Source of the DNA: Asaia bogorensis | Lineage (GTDB): Bacteria; Pseudomonadota; Alphaproteobacteria; Acetobacterales; Acetobacteraceae | Assembly: GCA_945873675.1 (NCBI GenBank) | Contig: CAMCEP010000080.1 | Coordinates: 1 to 10,370, forward strand | Direction: 5' to 3' | DNA: 10,370 nucleotides | In this document: one piece after another, positions 1 to 5,997 of the stretch | Position numbering within the stretch: the first letter of the stretch is position 1 | Layout of the letters: each line of letters opens with the position of its first letter | The notes under the pieces: generated by a model | The model's database searches: none | What the model saw: the letters and a program-made list of their open reading frames with translations, nothing else | Told to the model about the DNA's origin: nothing | Made by a program: the position numbers and the translations under genes

Positions 1-420
1 AGACCCGTTAACAAAAAAGCAACAAAACCCTACAGAAATGATCCGTTTGGAGATAATCAGGGCAAAAAGAGCTTGACCGAGGGCCCCATTTCATTCACAA
101 AACTGCGATCGGACCATTTTTATTTCAAACTCCGTCCCAAAGAGAGAGATTTGCGCGCAGTCCATATCCATTCGTACCTATCGAATGACTCCAATATGAG
201 TGGGGGTGGGATTGCGTCCTTGCGCGCGCGTTGCTCCATAGGCGCGCAATTGCTGCGCCACTGGGCAGCCGGCGGCTGCGTCATCGCGGGGCTGGCCATG
301 CTTACATGCCCACCCATTGCAGCATCAGGATGGATGAGGCTTGGCGTGCAGGGCGTGTCTGGCAAGGCTGGTATGCCTGAGGCGAACTGCATGACGCGAG
401 GTGAGATTGAACGGACAGAA

Positions 421-440
421 GGGGGTGCATTTTCGCCCCC
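421..440. repeat. G/C-rich hairpin
   Basis: Five G (421-425) pair with five C (436-440), extended by a T-G wobble and a G-C pair, leaving the six-base loop CATTTT. There is no T-run after it on the plus strand, so it is not a standard intrinsic terminator in that direction. Its role is unknown. Confidence 0.4.
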
Positions 441-587
441 CCTATCGCGTTGACCTGAAAGTGCTTGGTTCCCGATGGCACCCTTATTTCCTTACACCAC
501 TCTTTGTTATCTTGGACTGCTTGTGGAATGTAAGCATGACCTCATACATTCTAAGCATGGCTTCCGGTCATTCTCAACAATTAAAAT

Positions 588-624
588 AAAGCCTGAGCAA
601 TGACTGTATATGTGGGCAGGCTTT
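588..624 (-). terminator. 8-bp inverted repeat, terminator-like on the minus strand
   Basis: AAAGCCTG (588-595) and CAGGCTTT (617-624) are perfect inverted repeats with a 21-base spacer. Read on the minus strand, the stem is followed by a T-rich stretch (TATTTTAATT, complement of 578-587), which resembles an intrinsic terminator. However, the loop is long and no minus-strand gene is recognised upstream of it. On the plus strand no T-run follows, so there it could only be a leader stem-loop. Confidence 0.3.
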
Positions 625-638
625 CGGGTGGCGCATTA

Positions 639-761
639 TTTGGGCATTTGCCTAAAATATCGCCTTCAATCTGCCCTTCGGTGAGGTCCCGCCTTTGGTG
701 GGTCATGGGATTGTCATTCCCGGGTCGCGCGGTTAGGTCAATACGTTTCTCTATGAGAACG
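639..761 (+). promoter_or_regulatory. Cluster of short stem-loops before the aminopeptidase
   Basis: Four compact hairpins can be drawn by eye. The first pairs 639-645 with 650-656 (7 bp, one G-U wobble). The second pairs 688-693 with 697-702 (6 bp, one wobble, loop TTT). The third pairs 707-710 with 718-721. The fourth pairs 744-751 with 755-761 (7 bp, one bulged T, loop TAT). The last ends ten bases before the ribosome binding site of the aminopeptidase gene. If transcription starts upstream, this would be a structured leader. GC-rich DNA makes short hairpins by chance, so the regulatory reading is weak. Confidence 0.25.
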
Positions 762-780
762 ACTATGACCGGAGGATCCG

Positions 781-2148
781 ATGGTTGACCCTGAATTCGC
801 TCGTGGACCTGCCTCTCTGCCCTTATACACCGCAAGCCCCGCAGCCTTGGGGGCATTTCTTGCAACGCTCACTGAGCCGCAGGCCGGTTTTCTTCGCGCT
901 TGCGGCTTTACCGCGAAACCAGGCGAAATTGCCCTTCTGCCAGGTGAGCAGGGCTTGGCGGGTGCTGTGTTGGGGATAGGACAACGGGCGTCGCCTTGGG
1001 ATTTTGGCGCGGCGCCCTGGGGCCTGCCCGCTGGAAGCCGCTGGCACCTTGCTGGAAATGCCGCATCTGCTGCGGAAGCCGTTCTAGGATGGCGCTTGGG
1101 CGCTTATCGCTGGTTGAAACATAAGCGCCAAGAACGTGCCCCAGCTGAGTTGATCCCGCCCGCCGGTACTGAACATGCGGCCATGATGGCGGAAGCAATC
1201 TGCGCCGCGCGCGATCTGATCAATATGCCCGCGGCCGAATTGGGCCCGCAGCAATTGGCGGAAGCGGCGGCCGGCTTGGCGCAACGGCATGGCGGACGCG
1301 CAGAAATCATCACAGGTCAGGCTTTGTCGGAAGGCTTTCCCTGTATGGCTGCGGTTGGCGCAGGCAGCCCCCGCGCGCCGCATCTTGCCGTGCTGCGCTG
1401 GGAAGGTGATTCCACTGGCCCGCTGATTGCGCTTTGCGGCAAGGGCGTCTGCTTCGATACAGGCGGCCTTGATATCAAACCGTCTGCCGCCATGCTCCGC
1501 ATGAAAAAAGATATGGGCGGTGCGGCGGTGATGTTGGCCGTGGCAGAAATGGTGATGCGTGCCAAGCTGCCGGTTCGCCTTTTGGTGTTGATTGGCGCAG
1601 TGGAGAATGCCGTTTCGGGCCATGCGATGCGGCCCATGGATGTCTTGCGCACGCGCAAAGGCGTTCGGGTTGAAATCGGCAATACCGACGCCGAAGGAAG
1701 ATTGGTCTTGTGCGATCTGTTGCAATTTGCAGCTGAACACAGCCCCGCCATGATTCTGGACGCAGCAACACTGACCGGTGCGGCGCGCGTTGCGCTTGGC
1801 CCCGATTTGCCCGCCCTTTTCAGCAATGATGATAGATTGGCACAAGCGCTTTCGCGCGCTGGCGAAGCGGTGCAGGACCCGCTTTGGCGCATGCCTTTGC
1901 ATGATGGATATGATGCTTGGCTGGATAGTGCTTTTGCTGATCTTTCCAATGTTTCGCAAAAGCCCATGGCGGGTGCGATCACGGCAGCGTTATTCCTGCG
2001 CCGTTTTGTACCGGAAAGCATCCCTTGGGCGCATCTTGATGTTTATGCGTGGAATGACGCCACCCGCCCCGGCAGGCCCGAAGGCGGTGAAGCGCAGACT
2101 GCACGTGCCATGTTCACGATGTTGCGTAATTTAGCAGAGGGAATGTGA
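781..2148 (+). CDS. M17 family leucyl aminopeptidase
   Basis: A cytoplasmic zinc/manganese exopeptidase that removes N-terminal residues such as leucine from peptides. The 455-residue protein has an N-terminal domain to about residue 130 and the M17 catalytic domain after it. Every residue of the known E. coli PepA metal and catalytic set is present with matching spacing: K221 and D226 in GKGVCFDTGG, K233, D244 in KKDMGG, and D303, E305 and R307 in the signature NTDAEGRL. The start is set by GGAGG at 771-775, five bases before the ATG. At 455 residues it is somewhat shorter than E. coli PepA (about 500), and its N-terminal domain does not obviously match PepA, so it is probably the shorter 'leucyl aminopeptidase family' type; I give no symbol. 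Family assignment is very secure; natural substrates are unknown. Confidence 0.96.
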   Translation: MVDPEFARGPASLPLYTASPAALGAFLATLTEPQAGFLRACGFTAKPGEIALLPGEQGLAGAVLGIGQRASPWDFGAAPWGLPAGSRWHLAGNAASAAEAVLGWRLGAYRWLKHKRQERAPAELIPPAGTEHAAMMAEAICAARDLINMPAAELGPQQLAEAAAGLAQRHGGRAEIITGQALSEGFPCMAAVGAGSPRAPHLAVLRWEGDSTGPLIALCGKGVCFDTGGLDIKPSAAMLRMKKDMGGAAVMLAVAEMVMRAKLPVRLLVLIGAVENAVSGHAMRPMDVLRTRKGVRVEIGNTDAEGRLVLCDLLQFAAEHSPAMILDAATLTGAARVALGPDLPALFSNDDRLAQALSRAGEAVQDPLWRMPLHDGYDAWLDSAFADLSNVSQKPMAGAITAALFLRRFVPESIPWAHLDVYAWNDATRPGRPEGGEAQTARAMFTMLRNLAEGM

Positions 2149-2149
2149 A

Positions 2150-2296
2150 ATGACACATTCGCAACACTGCTTTACCGATACGACTGCTTTCTTTTTATCA
2201 CGCTGGTGGAGAGAAAGAACGTCGCGCCCAAGGGTCCCTAAAAACTATTCAGACCCGTCAGTTACACAGAAAGGAAACCAAAATGGCTACAACTAA
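2150..2296 (+). CDS. Doubtful 48-residue small ORF
   Basis: An ATG lies one base after the aminopeptidase stop, ten bases after the end of an AGAGG (2136-2140), and opens a 48-codon frame that runs 14 bases into the following regulator gene. The product would be small and basic, with a phenylalanine/tryptophan-rich stretch near residues 14-20 (FFLSRWW), no signal peptide and no recognised domain. Against it, third codon positions are only about half G/C, and rare AGA/AGG arginine codons are used, unlike the neighbouring genes. It is listed because its position would allow coupling with the upstream gene, but it is more likely to be the untranslated spacer before the regulator. Confidence 0.2.
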   Translation: MTHSQHCFTDTTAFFLSRWWRERTSRPRVPKNYSDPSVTQKGNQNGYN

Positions 2297-2663
2297 CAAT
2301 GGCTCGGAGCACATGATCCGGGTTTTGCAAGAAACCATCGTTACGCTGGTGCGGCGCGATGGCACTGATCTTTCATCCCGCCAGCTTGGCGTCATGCTCA
2401 TCAGTTATCTGACTGATGGCCCGCATACGGTGCGTGGCTTGGCGGCGAAGCTGAATGTATCCAAGCCGGCCATCACACGCGCGCTTGACCGTTTGGGTGA
2501 TCATGATCTTGCACGGCGCAAGCCTGACCCTTCGGATCGCCGTTCGGTGCTGGTGCAGCGCACCCCCAAAGGCAATGCCTTCATGCGCGAATTGCGCAAT
2601 ACCATTCTGGCTGCCGAACAGCGTGTGAATGAAGTGGCCAAGACCGAAACCGGCCGCAAGTAA
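2283..2663 (+). CDS. MarR-family winged-helix transcriptional regulator
   Basis: A 126-residue probable DNA-binding regulator acting as a dimer. Residues 49-76 form a winged helix-turn-helix, with VRGLAAKLNVSKPAITRALD holding the two helices. The wing follows at about 77-93 and carries the conserved DxSDRR-type motif (DPSDRRS, residues 82-88). Flanking helices at the N-terminus (8-43) and C-terminus (95-120) would form the dimer interface. The start is supported by AAGGA at 2271-2275, seven bases before the ATG. The gene lies 134 bases after the aminopeptidase and is followed by a hairpin at 2666-2707, so it may be its own transcription unit. Its ligand and target genes cannot be read from the sequence. 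It is slightly short for MarR (usually 135-160 residues), mainly at the ends. Confidence 0.9.
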   Translation: MATTNNGSEHMIRVLQETIVTLVRRDGTDLSSRQLGVMLISYLTDGPHTVRGLAAKLNVSKPAITRALDRLGDHDLARRKPDPSDRRSVLVQRTPKGNAFMRELRNTILAAEQRVNEVAKTETGRK

Positions 2664-2665
2664 TT

Positions 2666-2707
2666 GAAGCTGCGGCGCGGGGGTTGGCTCTGCCCAGCCG
2701 CCGCTTC
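2666..2707 (+). terminator. Hairpin after the MarR-type gene
   Basis: GAAGC-T-GCGGC (2666-2676) pairs with GCCGC-C-GCTTC (2697-2707): an 11-base stem with one mismatch and a 20-base loop, starting three bases after the stop codon. No T-run follows, so it is a weak intrinsic terminator at best. It could instead protect the 3' end of the transcript. Confidence 0.35.
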
Positions 2708-2764
2708 GCTTGACAGACCAGCGCGGCGCTGCTTTGCCACTTCTCGCGCCGCGTGGGCCCTGTC

Positions 2765-3565
2765 ATGACCGATATCGCCTATATAATTTCGAAGCTTCTC
2801 TGGTTTCCCGCGCGGCCGGGCCATTTAGCCTTGCTGATCGGCGCCATGGGGCTTGCGATGATGTGGCGCGGGCGTCGCTTGGGCCGCTGGCTCGTGCTCT
2901 GCTGCCTTGCCTTTTTCTTCCTGCTGATCGCGACACCCATCAGCCAATTCATTCTGATGCCTTTGGAAGATCGCTTTCCGCGGCCTGCGGAAGCGCCCGC
3001 ACGTATTGATGGTATTGTGGTCCTGGGGGGCGCGGTGGATCAGAACATCACCGATGCACGCGGCATCCCTGCCATTAATGGCGCCGCCGAACGCATGACG
3101 GAAGCCGTCGCACTCGCACGGCGTTTTCCGGAGGCGCGCATTGTCTTCACGGGCGGCCAGGGTTCCTTGGTGCATGGCGGCCTGACGGAAGCCGATGTGG
3201 CGCGGCAATTCTTCGAAAGCCTTGGGCTTTCTGGGCCACGCGTGATTTACGAGGCAGCGGCGCGCAATACGCATCAGAATGCGGTACTTACCCGGGACCT
3301 GGTTCAGCCGAAAACAAATGAGGTTTGGCTGCTGGTGACCTCGGCCAGCCATATGCCCCGCGCGATGGGTGTATTCCGCAAGGCTGATTGGCAGGGGATT
3401 ATCGCATGGCCTGTGAATTACCGCACTGGCCATAGCTGGGCCGCGCTTTATGACGCGCCCTTCCCGGAACGCCTTGGCCAGTTTGAATGGGGCTTTCGCG
3501 AATGGCTTGGCTTGATCTCATACCGCCTTATGGGGCGTACGGATGTGCTTTTGCCCGCGCCCTGA
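2765..3565 (+). CDS. YdcF/ElyC-like DUF218 membrane protein
   Basis: A 266-residue inner-membrane protein of the YdcF/SanA/ElyC (DUF218) family. Members are linked to envelope integrity and undecaprenyl-phosphate or peptidoglycan metabolism, but their exact reaction is poorly known. Two hydrophobic segments, about 19-34 and 42-58, precede the DUF218 domain at about 82-240. Family marks are IVVLGG (84-89), FTGGQG (128-133), the acidic/amide cluster E163 with RNTHQNA (167-173), and TSASHMPRA (192-200). The ATG at 2765 is preferred over an in-frame GTG at 2753. Neither has a clear Shine-Dalgarno sequence, but MTDIAYIISKLLW is a normal start for this family. It stands alone between the regulator and the lipoprotein gene. 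Confidence 0.9.
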   Translation: MTDIAYIISKLLWFPARPGHLALLIGAMGLAMMWRGRRLGRWLVLCCLAFFFLLIATPISQFILMPLEDRFPRPAEAPARIDGIVVLGGAVDQNITDARGIPAINGAAERMTEAVALARRFPEARIVFTGGQGSLVHGGLTEADVARQFFESLGLSGPRVIYEAAARNTHQNAVLTRDLVQPKTNEVWLLVTSASHMPRAMGVFRKADWQGIIAWPVNYRTGHSWAALYDAPFPERLGQFEWGFREWLGLISYRLMGRTDVLLPAP

Positions 3566-3654
3566 TGCGTGAATATCCGCCATAATCGCGCCCTGGAATC
3601 CTGCCAAAGTGAAAACGTCAAAAACGGTGAAAAGCGCGGCGATTCCGGCCCGTA

Positions 3655-3666
3655 CTTGCTGGCAAG
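3655..3666. repeat. Small dyad upstream of the lipoprotein gene
   Basis: CTTGC-TG-GCAAG is a perfect 5-bp inverted repeat with a two-base centre, about 45 bases before the lipoprotein start. It is too tight for an RNA hairpin but could be a protein binding site. It may be chance. Confidence 0.15.
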
Positions 3667-3711
3667 CTGGGCTGATGCCGAACTGATAGCCCCGATACAG
3701 GAGACCCGCAG

Positions 3712-4185
3712 ATGCTTCTTCGCCTGTCCATGATACTATTGATCTTCGGTATCGCCGCTTGCGCACCGGCGACGAATACGACTGTCGATCGCCGTATGCT
3801 TGGTAGCCAGGGCACAGTTTATTGGGCAACAATCATTGCTGCGCGCCCGCTGGCAGTGAGCGGGACGCGCAGCGGCATCGGCCCTGTTGCAGGGGCCGTT
3901 GGCGGCGGTGTTCTTGGCAGCACAGTGGGCGGGGATTGGCGTGGCCGCACCGTTGGTGCGGTGGTTGGCGCAGTAGCCGGTGGTGTCCTTGGCGGCGCCA
4001 TTGAAGAAAGTGCAACCCGCGGCGAAGCCTATGAATTCATTATCCGCCCCGATTTTGGCGGCGAGAGGGTAATCGCCCAAACCAACGAACTGGGTTTGCA
4101 AGTGGGCGAGCGTATCATCGTAACGGAAACCGATATGGCGCGGATTTCGCGCGCCCCTGCAGGGACAGCGGCAAGCCCTCGGTAA
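3712..4185 (+). CDS. Glycine-zipper outer-membrane lipoprotein (SlyB/Pcp-like)
   Basis: A 157-residue predicted lipoprotein. The signal peptide (1-16) ends in the lipobox IAAC, with C17 as the lipidated cysteine. The middle holds two glycine-rich hairpin segments, about 55-74 (GIGPVAGAVGGGVLGS) and 81-97 (VGAVVGAVAGGVLGG), typical of the glycine-zipper 2TM domain. A C-terminal domain (about 105-145) resembles the small beta-rich tail of SlyB/Pcp proteins. Such proteins sit at the outer membrane and affect envelope stability; the precise role here is inference. The start is supported by AGGAG at 3699-3703, eight bases before the ATG. It is preceded by a 146-base gap and followed by about 100 bases without a gene, so it is probably transcribed alone. 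Confidence 0.9.
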   Translation: MLLRLSMILLIFGIAACAPATNTTVDRRMLGSQGTVYWATIIAARPLAVSGTRSGIGPVAGAVGGGVLGSTVGGDWRGRTVGAVVGAVAGGVLGGAIEESATRGEAYEFIIRPDFGGERVIAQTNELGLQVGERIIVTETDMARISRAPAGTAASPR

Positions 4186-4276
4186 TGCAGCTTGGATAGG
4201 GATGTCTTGGGTCGATTCGCGCTCAAGCCGTTTTTGGTTTTATGCTGATTGCCTGAGCTTAAGATAGCGCAGTGAT

Positions 4277-4280
4277 GGAG
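4277..4280 (+). promoter_or_regulatory. Ribosome binding site that fixes the amidohydrolase start
   Basis: GGAG lies only two bases before an ATG at 4283 but eight bases before the in-frame ATG at 4289. The second spacing is normal, so translation most likely begins at 4289 with MDLVIRG. Confidence 0.6.
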
Positions 4281-4288
4281 ATATGATC

Positions 4289-5716
4289 ATGGACCTTGTG
4301 ATCAGGGGCAATTGCGTCGTCACGCCGTATTCTATCGGCCCGGCGGAAATCGGCATTGCCGGCGAAAAGATCGTCGCCATTGCCGCGCCGGGCAGCCTGC
4401 CCGTGCCGCCTGGCGTACGCGTGGTGGATGCAGGCGACAGCATTGTCATGCCAGGTGGCATTGACCCGCATACGCATTGCCTTTGGCCGATTCCTGGGCC
4501 GGATGGAAAGCTCGATCAAACCCAGGGCGCTTCCGTGGTGGGCCGCGCTGCGCTGCATGGCGGTACCACCAGCATTCTGGATTTTGTGCGCTGGACCCAT
4601 GGCAAAACCATCGAAGGCGCCATTGCGGAACGTGAAGCCGCATGGAAGGCGGATGGCTGCCCTTGCGATTACGCCTATCATATCATGGTGGAAGGCGATC
4701 TGCCGCCCGATATCCCTGCGCAATTGGGGGAGGCGATTGAAGCTGGCCACGCCACCACGAAAATCTTCACGACGGATATCACGCCATCGCGTAAGGGCCG
4801 CATGGTGGATTTTGGCGATATCTGGGAAGTGTTTCAGGTACTATCGCGCAAGGGCGGGCTTGGCGTGATCCATGCCGAAGACAATGACATTGTCATGCAT
4901 ATGTACGCCAAGGTCTTCCGCGAAAACCGCGCAGGGTTTGAGAATATGGCGGAGGTACATAATACGCTTTCGGAAGACCTTTCCTTCCGCCGCGTCATGC
5001 GCTTGGCAGAACATGTGCCGGGGACGGCGCTTTATATGATGCATGTGTCCGCCGGCAATGGCGTGCGGGCGATCCGCGATGCCCGCGCCAAGGGCCTGCC
5101 GATTTATGGTGAATCGCTGCACCAATACATGCTCTATACCAGCGAGGATTATAAGCGGCCGAATGGGCAGATGTATCACACCTACCCATCGCTGAAATCC
5201 CAGGCGGATCAGGATGAGCTTTGGGCCGGCGCGCGTGATGGGTCCATTTCCTGTGTTGCTACCGATGAACTTTGCTGTTCCTTGGCAGTGAAAACGCAAG
5301 GCAAGCGCGTGGATGATACAACCGGCGGCAATTCGGGCGTGGAGCCGCGCGTTGCGGTCATGTACACGGAAATGGTCGGCAAGCGTGGCTTTACGCTTCG
5401 GCAATTTGTGGATGCCGTTTCCACCAATGCGGCGAAGATCATGGGCATGTATCCGCGCAAGGGGGCGATTGCTGCCGGCGCGGATGCGGATATCTGCATC
5501 CTTGATCCGAAGCTGAAGCGCATGGTGCGCGCGGAAGCGCTGCATGAAAGCGATTATACGCCCTGGGAAGGGCGCCAGGTGGATGCCTGGCCTGCCATGA
5601 CCATTCTGCGCGGCAGGATCATGGTGGAAAATGATCGCTGGGTGGGTGATGCCGCCGGCGGAAAATGGCTACCCCGCCGCATTGCGCAGGAAATCCGCAA
5701 CGCGCCCGCCGTATGA
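4289..5716 (+). CDS. Hydantoinase/dihydropyrimidinase-like cyclic amidohydrolase
   Basis: A 475-residue metal-dependent hydrolase that should open a cyclic amide or ureide ring in the cytoplasm. The binuclear metal set of the family is complete: H61 and H63 in GGIDPHTHC, the lysine to be carboxylated K158 in TTKIF, H195 in VIHAE, H252 in MMHVSAG and D326 in VATDE. N- and C-terminal segments (1-52, 390-460) form the usual beta-sandwich, including the late AAGADADICILDP. Two positions depart from classical D-hydantoinases. The residue five after the carboxylated lysine, normally the substrate-binding tyrosine, is D163. The residue after the metal aspartate, normally histidine, is E327. The substrate may therefore differ from hydantoin or dihydrouracil. 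The stop overlaps the next start (ATGA at 5713-5716). Superfamily is certain; substrate is not. Confidence 0.92.
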   Translation: MDLVIRGNCVVTPYSIGPAEIGIAGEKIVAIAAPGSLPVPPGVRVVDAGDSIVMPGGIDPHTHCLWPIPGPDGKLDQTQGASVVGRAALHGGTTSILDFVRWTHGKTIEGAIAEREAAWKADGCPCDYAYHIMVEGDLPPDIPAQLGEAIEAGHATTKIFTTDITPSRKGRMVDFGDIWEVFQVLSRKGGLGVIHAEDNDIVMHMYAKVFRENRAGFENMAEVHNTLSEDLSFRRVMRLAEHVPGTALYMMHVSAGNGVRAIRDARAKGLPIYGESLHQYMLYTSEDYKRPNGQMYHTYPSLKSQADQDELWAGARDGSISCVATDELCCSLAVKTQGKRVDDTTGGNSGVEPRVAVMYTEMVGKRGFTLRQFVDAVSTNAAKIMGMYPRKGAIAAGADADICILDPKLKRMVRAEALHESDYTPWEGRQVDAWPAMTILRGRIMVENDRWVGDAAGGKWLPRRIAQEIRNAPAV

Positions 5717-5997
5717 AACCACCCGCGCTGCGCGCCCTGATCGCCGATAGCCTGACGCTTTGGGGCGTGGCTGGGCGCGTGGATATTGCTGATGCGGGCG
5801 TAAGAATCACCGCCGGTGATCTGGTGCTGCATGTCGCGCCAGCCCTGCCGGAAGAAGCGCCGATGCGTTGGTGGCTGATCAGCGAAGCCCGGCGGCGCCC
5901 TGCGGCTTCGATGCTGGGGCTACTGCGCAGCCTGCGTTACGCGCTGAACGCGACCAGCGCGGAACCGGCGCGCGCGCGGGTTGCGGCGCCATCGTGA
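5713..5997 (+). CDS. Unrecognised 94-residue protein in the amidohydrolase-CobW operon
   Basis: I do not recognise this protein. It starts at an ATG overlapping the amidohydrolase stop and ends in a TGA overlapping the GTG of the CobW gene, so it is sandwiched by two 4-base overlaps. No Shine-Dalgarno sequence is well placed (an AGGAA lies too far upstream), which suggests it depends on translational coupling. The protein has no signal peptide or membrane segment and no cysteine. Residues 5-42 alternate hydrophobic and polar residues as in short strands or helices. Residues 51-79 hold a tryptophan pair (W53, W54) and an arginine-rich helix-like segment (EARRRPAAS, then LLRSLRYAL). The tail is alanine/arginine-rich. 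The tight packing suggests an accessory factor or small subunit for one of its neighbours, but this is inference only. Confidence 0.75.
   Translation: MKPPALRALIADSLTLWGVAGRVDIADAGVRITAGDLVLHVAPALPEEAPMRWWLISEARRRPAASMLGLLRSLRYALNATSAEPARARVAAPS

Larger units (their letters stand above)
1..780. other. Gene-poor upstream region with several stem-loops
   Basis: I see no gene I can support here. The stretch is visibly more A+T-rich than the rest, especially around 1-200 and 460-660. Short open frames exist on both strands, but none has a Shine-Dalgarno sequence or a recognisable protein. Seen directly are a G/C-rich hairpin at 421-440 and a cluster of stem-loops between 588 and 761, listed separately. 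A weak sigma70-like pair, TTGTCA at 711-716 and TAGGTC at 734-739 with a 17-base spacer, could drive the aminopeptidase gene, but the -10 element is poor. The region may be a long intergenic spacer, an untranslated leader, or the decayed remains of older genes. Confidence 0.6.

Noticed and set aside
73..453. Open frame of about 126 codons; from an inner ATG at 196 it begins with a signal-peptide-like stretch
   Set aside because: No Shine-Dalgarno sequence at either start, no recognised family, and the frame ends in the G/C hairpin region. Could be a remnant, but unsupported as a gene.
581..865. Minus-strand frame of 94 codons overlapping the aminopeptidase start
   Set aside because: It starts inside a secure gene on the other strand and has no recognisable protein features.
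1084..1959. 291-codon minus-strand frame inside the aminopeptidase gene
   Set aside because: Shadow frame caused by GC-rich codon use; its translation is low-complexity and the plus strand encodes a full M17 active site.
2753..2764. GTG start giving a four-residue longer YdcF-like protein
   Set aside because: No better ribosome binding site, and the ATG at 2765 gives a normal N-terminus.
5868..5993. Extended N-terminus of the CobW protein by 42 codons
   Set aside because: The extension lies inside the 94-residue gene. COG0523 proteins begin just before the P-loop, as with the GTG at 5994.
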